From NCBI GenBank assembly GCA_022539475.1, contig VCMS01000010.1, positions 1 to 64,000 on the forward strand: a DNA stretch of 64,000 nucleotides, in the 5' to 3' direction. This DNA is from Gracilaria domingensis. Lineage: Eukaryota > Rhodophyta > Florideophyceae > Gracilariales > Gracilariaceae. How positions within the stretch are numbered: the first letter of the stretch is position 1; every line of letters begins with the position of its first letter. The notes beneath the pieces are model-generated. The model saw only the letters and a list, made by a program, of their open reading frames with translations. It was not told the DNA's origin and did not search any database. Made by a program: the position numbers and the translations under genes. Below are positions 29,913 through 39,362 of this stretch, piece by piece.

Positions 29913-30835
29913 ATGTCGAACGGATACGTGAAGGATGAGGAGCTGTTGGCGCTGTTGGAGGGGAAGGAGGTACCGCAGACGCCGTCACCAAAGCGGGAAG
30001 AGGACGTGAGTACGGCGGCTGGTCGCATGTCGCAGAAGAAGGAAGTGGTTGATGAAGGAAAGAAGTGTGAGGCGAGGAGAGGGGATGGTGATGAGGTGGA
30101 GAAGGGGGTAGAATTGGAGGTGGAGGGGGTCGCAATGGAGAGAAGGGGTGCGGTGCATCTGAGTCAGTTAGAGGTTGGAGACCAGATAGAGAGTGGGGGC
30201 GGAGAGGGTGACAGGGAGATGCGGTTTGTGGGGGAGATGAAGGCGAGAGTGGGGATTTGGTGATGAAGGAGCAACTGGACGATGGAATTGTGGAGATTGT
30301 AACGGAAATGGGCGGTGTGGTGCTGAGTGGGGGTGGTAGTGGTGTTTCGGTTGAGGCGATTTCGAGCCTGCGGAATTCGTTGCCGGTATTGGGAGTGGAG
30401 ATGAGAAATCATGTGTATGGGATAGTGGAGTGTGCGGGAAGGGAGGTTGGAGAGTTGCGGGAGGAGAATAGGGTTCTGAACGAGAGGTTGGACGTGCTGG
30501 AGAAGGAGGTGAAGGAGCTGTGCAAGAGGCAAAGATTGGTGGAAGAGGAGACGGTGAAAGGAGGTGTGGAGGGAAAGACGGAGAAGGGAAGTGTGGGAAG
30601 GGTGGCGGTGCAGAAGGGGTCTCCTGTGACACCGAAGACAAAGGGTGGTGGCGTTGGGGATGGGAAGAGCCGTCTGAAGAAGAGGCGTAAGGAGATGAAG
30701 AAGGTGGTGGAGGAGGTGCCGCGAGAGGGAGTGGGAGCTCCGGTGGTGACTGGGTTTAGGAGTGCGGCGGAGGTAGCGCGGACTGCGAAGGGGATTCTGA
30801 GGGGACAGGAGGAGAGAAGGATGGGAGGGATTTGA
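29913..30835 (+). CDS. Glu/Gly/Val-rich coiled-coil protein, frame split
   Basis: Two overlapping frames, 29913-30263 and 30257-30835, look like one protein with a one-base slip or an unseen short intron near 30250. The first begins MSNGYVKDEELLALLEGKEV and is highly charged. The second has a coiled coil at about residues 65-95 (GELREENRVLNERLDVLEKE, then VKELCKRQRLVEEE) and a basic region (KSRLKKRRKEMKKVVEE). The strand is extremely purine-rich. Its size and coiled coil would fit a structural, nucleic-acid-binding or Gag-like protein, but I recognise no family. The large Pro/Ser-rich frames on the opposite strand are shadows of this composition. Confidence 0.4.
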
Positions 30836-31289
30836 AGCCGTTTTGGGGCGAGGCGGGTATACGAGAAGGGGGAGGGTTGTCCACCTGACTTCTACAAAAT
30901 GACGTTTGCGGAGACGGAGAGAGAGGATGGGAACGCGTGATGGGCGAGAAATGGGTAAATAGCGGGGGTGGTGTGGACTGGGAAGAAGTGATGGGATGAT
31001 TGAGGTGGGATGAGTTGCGATTGGCATTGCAACATGGGAGAAAATGGAAAGGCAAACTAGCACGAGTGCAGTTTTGAGAGAGGGTCGCGGAAAAGAGTGA
31101 ATGGGGTGGTGCGGCGAAGTAGAACCTCTACAAAAACTAGGGGACCCAAGAACTAAACTGCGCGAAATGGAATTTAATATTACAAAATTTCTTAATTTTT
31201 TGAGTGCCAGCCTCTGCCACCCCCTCGCGCGCCCCAAATAGCCCCAAAACTAGCTTAGTTTCCAAAGCGAACAGACTATATTCCACTTT
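30836..31289. other. purine-rich spacer
   Basis: This continues the purine-rich composition to about 31110, then turns abruptly AT-rich before the gypsy integrase remnant. A similar purine-rich block resumes at 33106-33190, after the LTR that ends at 33099. The gypsy remnant may therefore sit inside this purine-rich segment. Confidence 0.4.
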
Positions 31290-31990
31290 GCAGAACACAG
31301 ACGCTCATTCAATTCGAAGTTGCTTACAATTCTTCAGTCAATTCTACCACGTCATTTACTCCATTCTTTCTCACATACGGAGAGGAACCACGTGTTTTAC
31401 CAATGGATGCAATCACTTCCCAGAATCAAGCTGCCTCTGAGTTTCTGACAAGTATTTCAGATGCTGTCAAGCTTGCTAGGAGCCAAATCAGCAAGATAAG
31501 CAAGTACTCAGAAAGCTACTATAATCGGAAACGAACGCCTTGCGATTTAAAAGTTGGTGACTACGTCATGCTATCGACAAAAAATCTCAAGATGGACGAA
31601 ACAGGCCCACAGAACAAACTCGGAATCAAGTACTGTGGTCCATTCAGAATCACGGAACAAGTAAGCCCAGTATCCTTTCGACTTGATATAGGGACTGTCA
31701 TGAAGCAGAGAAAAATACATGACGTGTTTCATTGCCAGCTACTCAGAAGATACCATGAAGACAATACCTTCAGAAGACCCCAGCCCAAGCCAACAGTCAT
31801 CCAATTATCTGATGCAACAGAAGAATATGATGTGGAAGCAATTCTTAATCATCGAAAACGGAAACGCAAGTCAGAATACCTTGTCAAATGGCTTGGTTAT
31901 CCCGATCACGAAAATATGTGGCTCCCTGAATCCGAACTCAAAAACTGTTTTGACCTCCTCGAGCAGTATAAAAGAAGCCACAACCTCTGA
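31290..31990 (+). pseudogene. Ty3/gypsy chromovirus integrase C-terminus with chromodomain
   Basis: The frame opens in the middle of integrase (QFEVAYNSSVNSTTSFTPFF, the segment after the catalytic Glu). It continues through the GPY/F module (LKVGDYVMLSTKNL, YCGPFRITEQV, IHDVFHCQLLRRYHED) and ends in a chromodomain of about 50 residues: YDVEAILNHRKRKRKSEYLV, KWLGYPDHENMWLPES. Aromatic cage positions (Y, W, W) are present. In chromoviruses this module directs integration to modified chromatin. Gag, protease, RT and the integrase core are absent, so this is the 3' end of a truncated element. It is followed by an accessory ORF, a polypurine tract and an LTR in the expected order. Confidence 0.88.
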
Positions 31991-32025
31991 ACATCCCCGG
32001 GCCCAATAACCACCCATCACCAACA

Positions 32026-32481
32026 ATGACGAACAACGGACAGCCGAACATCGCGAACAATCTGCAACTCGACAACGCCAGTCAGTTCTACAGTCGTATA
32101 GTTCTTGGGGGACGAAGGATGCTTACCTGGTTTGATGGTATTACCGATGAACTTTTCGAGAGATTTCGTCTTGCATGGGCCTCATGTCATATTTGCTTCG
32201 CCTTTCTGCAAGTTCGAGGACCATTTCTAACCCCAGAGAATGCGATCATGCTAAGAAAGCTATTCAAAGTTTATGAAGATGGCACACTTGAAGATATTCA
32301 TGAAGAGTTCGTTCTATTCCTATTCTCTTACCTGGTATCTCAGTTTGGTCACCTCTCGCCGCACCCCGGAGAAACATTCTTGAATACAATTGAAAGTGAT
32401 ATTCTACACACCGAGGAATTTGGAGATAATACTGATCTTTCCATAACGTTTGAACCGCGTTCATATGGTTCTCTTCCCTAA
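32026..32481 (+). CDS. accessory ORF of gypsy element, GHL-x-P domain
   Basis: The 151-residue protein starts 36 bases past the integrase stop, in the place where some elements carry env-like genes. There is no signal peptide or clear membrane helix. It shares a pattern with the C-terminal extension of the unrelated gypsy element at 56.8-57.7 kb. That pattern is FYSRIVLGGRRMLTWF, then LAWASCH, GPFLT, FVLFLFSYLVSQFGHLSPHP, and a tail with IE...F...F.P. This agrees with DYLRIIVAGWRVSEWLSP ... IAWNLLH ... GPYIT ... FVFYYYHFAVARYGHLLPQR. The function is unknown. Conservation between two lineages and an open frame suggest selection. It ends about 90 bases before the polypurine tract. Confidence 0.7.
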   Translation: MTNNGQPNIANNLQLDNASQFYSRIVLGGRRMLTWFDGITDELFERFRLAWASCHICFAFLQVRGPFLTPENAIMLRKLFKVYEDGTLEDIHEEFVLFLFSYLVSQFGHLSPHPGETFLNTIESDILHTEEFGDNTDLSITFEPRSYGSLP

Positions 32482-32568
32482 CCCTCCAGGACAGTTTCTA
32501 AATCATCCTATTCAGAATGGTACGCCCAACAACTAACGAGTCGGGACGACTCTCCTTAATGGGGGAAG

Positions 32569-33099
32569 TGATGTTAGGATTTCGTTAATTCTGGTCATGT
32601 TTTTATTTGAATTTGTTATATTGCTATGCTTTTAGTTAGTCATTTAATGTTTTGATGCTTTCTTTGAGTTCCCCGTGGTCTAGCGATCCGACTTGATACC
32701 CTAATGATCCTCAGAGTCTTTGTTTGACGTTAGTTGTCATAATGTTACCAAGACATGTCACGTGTGATGTCTGCCTCGTCAGTTGACGTCATGACTGACT
32801 TCATAGTTTCGGTTCCTTGCTGGAACTTCTACAAATGGACACGTTGCAGGAACTTCTAGAAGCTTCTAGAAGACTCCACTGTCGATTTCTACGCACAGTT
32901 TCTACACTAATACCGACGCAAGGGCCAGTACTCATAGACACATTAGTTTGAGGGATATTCTAGAAAGCTGCGTTAGCGACCTTATTTTCGAAGGTCCGAT
33001 TCTCCATATAAACCCTGGTCGACTGCCCGAACTCTCCTCGGCAGTCACCATCGTTCACGTTCTCAACCATTGTTCAACCTCAGACCCAGTGTTCTAACA
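32569..33099 (+). repeat. LTR of the chromodomain gypsy element (3' LTR)
   Basis: The 531-base LTR has termini TGATGTTAG and CTAACA and is preceded by the polypurine tract GGGGGAAG (32561-32568). Inside are a CTTCTAGAAGCTTCTAGAAG palindromic run near 32860, a likely promoter CCATATAAACCC near 33005, and a tRNA-Glu-like 5' segment at 32670-32686. Whether target duplications exist cannot be checked because the 5' end of the element is missing. Confidence 0.75.
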
Positions 33100-33417
33100 T
33101 AACGGAAGGGAGGAGGACGGTGCGCAAAGGAGTGGGGTAGGAATGAAAGGGGTGGAGAAGGGGACGAGGGGCAGAGAGTTGGCAGAGCGGAAGGGCTGCC
33201 TGGCCGAAGCGCGAAAATGCTTAGTTGTTGAAGAGCTGAGGTGCTGAAGGTTTGGGCATCGATCCAGTGGTTGTCAATCTTAGCCTTCTTTTTATAGTGC
33301 AAAAAATGCTTGATACTGCTGGTGGTTGGTGGTTAAAGCGCAGTCTACAAGCACAACAAATCTCATCAAGAGCTAGATCCATAATTATCGCTGTCATGTA
33401 CAATGTGCTTCAACTGC
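33100..33417. other. spacer
   Basis: A purine-rich block (33106-33190) like that at 29.6-31.1 kb, then ordinary sequence. No gene is supported. Confidence 0.4.
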
Positions 33418-33665
33418 AAGCAAACATCTCCAACATTAAAGGAATCCACCAGTTTCAATTCTTCAAAGCATCACGGCAGAAGTCTTCATATATCACGATA
33501 GGTTTGAACTCAGAAAGTTCTAATTATACTTTGTAGCTGAAGATTACTGCAAGCATCTTTCACATTAACGAAATCCATCCGTTCCCATTTCAGACATCAC
33601 AGCAGAAACATTCATGTATCACGAAAGCTTTGCAATCAAACAGTGCTCATTATAGGGTGCAGCTG
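33418..33665. repeat. two tandem copies of a ~122-base repeat
   Basis: GCAAACATCTCCAACATTAA and GCAAGCATCTTTCACATTAA begin the two units, near 33418 and 33550. Both go on through TCACGGCAGAAG/TCACAGCAGAAA and ATATCACGATAG/GTATCACGAAAG to a GTAGCTG/GCAGCTG end. They are clearly related but diverged. No function is seen. Confidence 0.6.
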
Positions 33666-33689
33666 TAGATCAATCTAAGAACATTCAAG

Positions 33690-34590
33690 AAAATCGTCTA
33701 CAATGAATGTGCACTTCAACTTGGCTCACATTTGTGTTACCTAAACGACCTCACCCTAAGCGAATTCAACGAAATGGTATACAGTGAGTCTGATATTCAA
33801 CGTGGCTCACATTGTGCTTACATACACAACGTGACCGTTAGGAAATTCCAAAAAAGGGTCTACAGTGATTATTCTTTTAAACGTGGGTCAAATGTTGCTT
33901 ACTAGAACGACGCTACACGAAGCAAAGTCAAAGAAATGGTCTACAGTGAATTTCTCATGTAACGTGACTTTCATTATGCTAACGTACACGCCGTTGCCTT
34001 CAGCAAATTCAAAACAGTAGTTTACAGTGAGCTGAATATTCAACATGGCCCACATTGTGCTTACGTATACGCCGTTGCAATGATTTAATTTACCGAAATG
34101 ATTTAGAGTGAGTCACGTCCTCAACATGGCTCACATTGTGCGTGCGGATACGCCGTTATACTAAGCAAATTCAACGCAATGGTCTACTATGATTCCAAGG
34201 GATGCACAGTGAGTGACTTCTTCAACATATCTCACAATATTCTAAATTATACTGCATTACCCTCCGCAAATTCAAAGAAATGGTCTACAGGGAGTCACAA
34301 CATCAATCTGACTCACATTGTGTGTACATATTCTACGTTGAAAATTGAACGGATTGTTTCTAATTGAGTCACTTCGTCAACATCGCTTATATTGTGCGTT
34401 TTTATATACACTATGCAGATTCAACGCAATGGTCTACAGTGAGTCACTGTTTTTACATGGATCTTATTGCGCTTACGTATATGCCGGTACATTGAGCAAA
34501 TTGAACAAGATGGTCTACACTGTGTCACTGCTTCAACTTGGCTCAAACTGTAGTTGCGTTTACTTCACAACCCACCTTACCGTCACAGTT
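33690..34590 (+). repeat. tandem array of ~84-base repeats with a protein-like frame
   Basis: About eleven degenerate units of 81-85 bases share the core AATGGTCTACAGTGAGTCAC, then TTCAACATGGCTCACATTGTG, then CTTACGTATACGCCGTT. The spacing is near a multiple of three. One frame gives a peptide repeat like KFNxMVYSESxxxHGSHCAYVYAV in most units, split here as KFNxMVYSES and HGSHCAYVYAV. Stop codons in several units mean the array as a whole is not a working gene. It is a minisatellite or a decayed repeat-protein gene. Confidence 0.65.
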
Positions 34591-34599
34591 GAGTACAAT

Positions 34600-36049
34600 G
34601 AGTGCGATAAGCAAACAGAAAAATGAAATTATGCTATATTTGGATGATGCGTAAAGTCATAGGTTTCATTTGTGTATTGATGCAAAATTCAAGTACATCG
34701 AAGACAAGACAAGCAATTTATGTCTCACTGCTGTATTCAGAACGCAAATAATTTAGATGTGGCAAAGTTTTGCTGTTTTTCAATACGAAGTTTTGCTGCA
34801 GTGACAGACAAACCATTTGGCCGCGACGTGAAGCGCCGCGTGCGCCCGAAGGCCGATTTTTTCTTGTGCTATTTCTATAAAAAATGAATTGGTCTACCCC
34901 TTATCGAGGAAATTCGCGAAGCGGAAGACTCCATTTTGGAAAAGGATTCAGAATTATTTTGCTTTCTGGAAACAATATTTTTATCGTCCAGTCAAATGTT
35001 CGTACAGTAAGCAATTCAAGAGGGGAGGCTGTAAGTGGGAATATCTTGAAACACCAAACGCACAAAATCGCATTGTGTGCGTTGTTGTATTTGCAAGGCA
35101 TAAGCCTTTGTAAAATCACAAAAATGTAAACCTCCAACGCAATTAAAAGTCATTTGAAGAGTTTTTTTTAGTCATTTATTCAAAACGAATTTTTCTCCTA
35201 TCTAGTGCGCTAGGCCTGAGGGGTGCTTGCGGTTCAACAAACTAGTGTTTTGTTTGGTTTACGATAGAGACGGTAAGCGTCCTCCATCCTGAACCCAACG
35301 CGCAGCGAGAAAAACGCGCAACGAGGTGAATGCGGCGAAAAGAAAACGCGCAGCGAAAGCAGCCGACTCGTATTCATTTCGGAAGAGCACGCGCTCAGAA
35401 ATTGCGTGTTTGTGACGGGAGCAAAATTTGGTAAGCGAGGCGAGCACGCTGACCGAGTTCTGCTCAAACGCAAGCGAAAAGTCACGCTGTGCGATCAAAT
35501 CGTGACTTTGCGCGTCGACCAAATTGCGTTTTTGCGGTTTCAGGAGGCTCCCAGTTTGACGAGAAAGAAATCATATTTATGTTTTCTGGGCTTTTTGTGA
35601 AAAAGATATCGACATGCAAATATAGGTGTACACGTTATGACATACGTGTACGCCGAACTGATCGACTTGATCTGCTTTTGCTCCAGCGACCTTTTGACAA
35701 CGTTAAAAAGTCAGTGGCAAAAAGTTCCGTATGAGAGATGCATATTATGCACAACACATGAATATGGAGAGATAGATGAGCTTTGAGCTTGATGGACAAG
35801 GAAGGACTTAATCCGAGCTAATGAACGAAGTGTAAGTCTATAACAACACAACGAAACCTAACTTTCCAAGGAGAAAAAGAACAAGTGGGTGAACATTACA
35901 CGGTAGAATGAAAGTGATTCTCCTGCCTGTTCCACGGTGCATTTGTACTTTTCGTCAGAGAGCATCGCAAAGTTTTAGGCACTAATGCACAACGTATGAG
36001 TAAAGTTTACAGCGGGAATATCACTGGTGACATTTGCCTCTGCAAGTCG
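34600..36049. other. region without a supported gene
   Basis: AT-rich to average sequence. Frames on both strands (for example 34884-35129, 35234-35522, 35406-35734) are short and show no domain. The 3' region of the split membrane gene should lie just below 36050. Confidence 0.45.
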
Positions 36050-36344
36050 TTAAGAGACTTGCTCCTCTACAGACCCATCCTCTACGGAAACCAATGGTCG
36101 TCTCATCCTGCCGCGAAGGCTGCCCGCTGCTCTTCGCAAGAAGCCGTTCTCGTCCGATGCTGAGTTCGACACGTACATGAGTCGTTCACCATGCTCGTAC
36201 ACGCTTTTTACTACCGGGTTGTCAGTGAGGGGATCTTCAGACTGCCGAAAAGTATGTAGTGCCCAATGCAGCGGATCTCCCATGTCATAAAAGATGTGTC
36301 GTCGAAGCAGCAGCGTTGAGAAGAACGAGAGAAAAGAGAGCAAC
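36050..36344 (-). pseudogene. membrane protein gene B, 3' part (split by LTR element)
   Basis: This is the C-terminal part of the gene whose 5' part is at 37863-38784. It holds the last membrane helix end and the cytosolic tail, with RRHIFYDMGDPLHWALHTFR and YEHGERLMYVSNSASDENGF. Paralog A (39363-40610) has the same in one piece: KRHIFYDMGDPLHWAQRTFR and YEHGERLMYVSSSSSDEYDF. Removing the 1518-base element and one copy of its 5-base target duplication would make the frame continuous, with no other defect visible. The tail ends in an acidic EDGSVEEQ. The function of the family is unknown. Confidence 0.85.
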
Positions 36345-36552
36345 TATGAAATATTATTATGACTATGAGAGGAATGCATCTCACGATATATATTGTATTA
36401 TTATGACTAGATATTACATGGCCTATTACATGGCTACCAAATTATTATGCGGTTCTCTCCGCTCTATTTATTAGTAGTATACAAGGGATAGAACTGGCTC
36501 TGGGTCCACCAACCAAGTCAATCCAAGTCCAATTACAACCACCATCTGTATA
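36345..36552 (+). repeat. 5' LTR of the Gag-only element
   Basis: 208 bases from TATGAAATATTATT to CATCTGTATA. It contains a TATTTATTAGTAGTATA stretch upstream of CAAGGGATAG that may serve as promoter. It differs from the 3' LTR at three sites (for example TTACATGG against TTACGTGG). Confidence 0.85.
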
Positions 36553-36563
36553 GTTATGGGCCC
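36553..36563 (+). promoter_or_regulatory. primer-binding site like that of the copia elements
   Basis: GTTATGGGCCC follows the LTR directly and is contained in the GGTTATGGGCCCAGC site of the copia elements at 8936 and 9968. It pairs with the initiator tRNA-Met anticodon region. This links the Gag-only element to a copia-type partner. Confidence 0.7.
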
Positions 36564-36783
36564 TCATCGCAAGATTCGTTGCCCCTCTATTCGATCTTGC
36601 CGCTACCACTAAGGTCGTTTATGTCAGTATTCTATTTAAGTTTTCTATTTTATTCGAATTATGCCGCCGCCCTAACGTTCTAAATACAGCTGGGATATCA
36701 AATCTCCACCGTGGACAGATGGAATTGGCGACCAACGGCTATATTATGAATCCGTTATTTTATGGAAAGAATTTCATGATGCA

Positions 36784-37533
36784 TTGGATACATCAAACAA
36801 CAACAAAATTCCAGCAAAATTGCAAGGCATTGTTTTATTATCTCAACTAGAAGGTCGTGCCCGAGACTTGGCATCGCAATTAGAAGTGGAAAAACTCAAG
36901 ACTGAAAATGGTGCAGTTATTTTGGCTAAATGCATTTATAAACAAGATTCTCTCTCACGCATTACGAACACCTATGAACGATTTCGAAAATTATTACGAA
37001 CCCGAAGAGAACATCGAGAGACATGTCATATTTTTGAGCAACGTTTTCAGGCAGCTGTTTGTCGATTTCATGACGCATGTGGTGCTTTTCGCCTCCCAGA
37101 CGAGCTTTTGGCATTTATTTTACTGAAAAACTCTGATATATCTGCTACGCATCGACTGTCTATTTTGGTTTCCGTCGCACCTAAAGGAAATAATGAACCT
37201 GATATTAAGAAGGATGATGACTCTAAGAAGGATATTATGAGTTTAATTAATTATGATGACATTGCATCTCTCATTCGCACTTCGGATAAAATGATGGAAC
37301 ACGAATCCAGGCACATTTCAAGTTATAATGCAAATATTCGCGGACGTCTACCGAAAGATGAATTTGAAAAATTGAAGAAGACCTCGAAGTGTCATCGATG
37401 CCATGAAACTGGACATTGGGCTTATGAAGCATCGAAATGCCTATACCACCCTCTGAATCCGAAATTAGATCGCAATGCACCCCCCCCGAAAGCTCCCGAA
37501 CCGTCTGACAATAATTGTATCACTTTTGATTAA
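36784..37533 (+). CDS. gag: Gag protein of the Gag-only element
   Basis: The 249-residue Gag-like protein has a helical N-terminal and central part (LLSQLEGRARDLASQL, then FEQRFQAAVCRFHDA, typical of copia Gag) and a zinc knuckle near residues 201-217, CHRCHETGHWAYEASKC. The knuckle spacing is C-x2-C-x4-H-x7-C, wider than the usual x4. A Pro-rich, Asp-ending tail follows. The frame is open. ATG 36784 is the first in frame, but the frame may extend upstream to the stop before it. The protein would form virus-like particles and package the element's RNA; RT and integrase must come from elsewhere. Confidence 0.8.
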   Translation: MDTSNNNKIPAKLQGIVLLSQLEGRARDLASQLEVEKLKTENGAVILAKCIYKQDSLSRITNTYERFRKLLRTRREHRETCHIFEQRFQAAVCRFHDACGAFRLPDELLAFILLKNSDISATHRLSILVSVAPKGNNEPDIKKDDDSKKDIMSLINYDDIASLIRTSDKMMEHESRHISSYNANIRGRLPKDEFEKLKKTSKCHRCHETGHWAYEASKCLYHPLNPKLDRNAPPPKAPEPSDNNCITFD

Positions 37534-37654
37534 GGTATTTTGCTTTGGATTTTATATTTGCTTTATTACGATATTTATATTGGAATTGATTTTATGATGG
37601 AATTTATAGAAGAGAAATGTGGGAAATACTTTGGTTTCACCGAAAAGGAATGAG

Positions 37655-37862
37655 TATGAAATATTATTATGACTATGAGAGGAATGCATCTCACGATATA
37701 TATTGTATTATTATGACTAGATATTACATGGCCTATTACGTGGCTACCAAATTATTATGCGGTCCTCTCCGCTCTATTTATTAGTAGTATAAAAGGGATA
37801 GAACTGGCTCTGGGTCCACCAACCAAGTCAATCCAAGTCCAATTACAACCACCATCTGTATA
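37655..37862 (+). repeat. 3' LTR of the Gag-only element
   Basis: 208 bases, TATGAAATATT to CATCTGTATA, preceded by the purine run CGAAAAGGAATGAG, which would be the polypurine tract. It is followed by the second copy of the GCAAC target duplication. Confidence 0.85.
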
Positions 37863-38784
37863 GCAACCAAGTCGCGACGAAGGCACCGATTAATGCGCGC
37901 GGCACTTCAGTGGCAACCGGATCGGTGGACACAAAGAATGGGCAGGTAGTTTGTTCAGATGCGGTCAAGATTCTTCTTCGTAGTTCCGTCGGGTCGGTAA
38001 TAGATAAGATGTACGCATCGAGGCCTCGACGGCCTAAAACCTGTTCCTGGTCTCTGTCTAGATCGAAGGCCAAAATCGTGATAAGATATGGTATTCGAAA
38101 CCTTTCAGTAGCGACAAAATCTACTTCCTCCATGGGAACAAGCGCAGAAAGCCAAAACTCGCGCCCTCTGAGCTCGGTGAAAACGCATCCAAATCGATTA
38201 TCACAAGTTCTGTTTTGATTAGCGCCAATGGGAGCTTCGACACGACCTTCTCCAACATACCTGTACAGGACGGACTCGTTGCAACGTATCTGAACATCAG
38301 TTCCGTCAGGGTGTGAAATGGAGCGATTTCCAAGATGTTGCAAGAACTCATCGTCTTCATTGCGAAGGCATGTAATGATGATGGGGTCAAAGCTGACATT
38401 GGAAGCATCGTCAGTGATGAAATCATATCGATTGAAGGCCACGCAGGGACGAGTCTCTGTCTCCGGAGAAAGGGCGGGATTGCTGTAGAAAGACATGGCC
38501 ACTTCGAGAACAATGAAGACGGCCGTCGCGAACACTGCGAGAAACTTGGTTCGCGCGCGATGACGGCGGACACTGATCTGCCTGCCACGTTTGAGGGCGT
38601 GGCATTCGACATACTTGTTGAGTCTGAGGGCGGCTCCGAAGAGACATAATTCAGCCAGTCCGGACAGCACGGTGATGATGAGACTGACGTACTGCGACTT
38701 GAGCTGGATGAGCACCATCAGTGAGTGCGGGAGAAGGCATGACACGGCAAGCCACGACGCGAAGCTCGCGGAAGAGGGTGCCAC
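37863..38784 (-). pseudogene. membrane protein gene B, 5' part (split by LTR element)
   Basis: Start at 38784 (MAPSSASFASWLAVSC) or at the internal MVLIQLKSQYVSL shared with paralog A. Predicted helices lie at the N-terminus (VSLIITVLSGLAELCLFGAA), after the basic loop RRHRARTKFLA (VFATAVFIVLEVAMSF), and at the break (LIGAFVATWLL). Between the second and third is a long, probably extracytosolic, domain with Cys residues (RPC, TCLR, RCNES, TCDNRFGCVF, TTCPF). The last residues before the stop come from the inserted element. With the part at 36050-36344 it makes about 400 residues. Family unknown; it is a close neighbour and relative of gene A. Confidence 0.85.
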
Positions 38785-39362
38785 CGATTTAGAATAGATT
38801 GCGTGCGTGACTCTGATGCGGAATGAAGAGTCAAGTGGATAGCAAACAGGAGTTGTGTGCTTCTCCCATCATGTGTATGGCTGAGACACGAGAGTAAACT
38901 GGGCGACAAGACGTCACACTTATTACTGTTGTAGTATACAAGTTGCAGACAAGGACGCGGTACGAATTATCCGCAATCAGGAGAGCGCTCCGAAGCAGCA
39001 GCACCGTCTGATTTCATTTACATCGATGAGCAATATCTACTCAGGCAGCAGTCGGTATGCACCTTGCCTTGTACGTGTACACGTACCCGTCTCCGTGACT
39101 CAACGCTGCCAGTGCCGGACCACAAATAAAACAAAAACACGTGTTACATGGGGCAAGGTGTTCTGGTTTGATTGGCTCGAAAGACGGCTTTCATGCAAAA
39201 CTTTCGCGAAATGTAAAATGTGTGTGGATACGTGCACACGGGTGACACGTTGCAAACATGCTACACGCAGAATATGCTTCCGGCCGTGCTTTCTCTTCAT
39301 CTTCGTCCGAAACGCAACACGTCATGGCGCTAGTTTCCAACATGAACGAAGATCGCTTCGCT
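38785..39362. other. spacer between paralogous genes B and A
   Basis: It should hold the promoter of gene B and the 3' end of gene A (both minus strand). I see no clear element. Frames at 39026-39400 (+) are unrecognised. Confidence 0.4.

Larger units (their letters stand above)
36345..37862 (+). mobile_element. Gag-only LTR retrotransposon (TR-GAG type), intact
   Basis: The element is 1518 bases long. It has two 208-base LTRs with three differences between them, a 5-base target duplication GCAAC (36340-36344 and 37863-37867), a primer-binding site and a single Gag ORF. There is no protease, RT or integrase. LTR termini are TA..TA (TATGAAATATT, CATCTGTATA) instead of TG..CA; such termini are known among unusual copia LTRs. 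It must use enzymes of another element. It interrupts membrane protein gene B in the opposite orientation. The low LTR divergence points to a recent insertion. Confidence 0.88.

Noticed and set aside
30164-31237. 357-codon minus-strand frame rich in Pro, Ser, His and Leu.
   Set aside because: It is the shadow of the purine-rich plus strand; the plus frame has a coiled coil and a sensible charge pattern.
33690-34590. Tandem array considered as a CRISPR array.
   Set aside because: Units are degenerate along their whole length with no alternation of constant repeat and unique spacer, and the genome is eukaryotic.
35234-35734. Short frames on both strands between the tandem repeats and gene B.
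   Set aside because: No domain, no splice support, and no conservation within the window.
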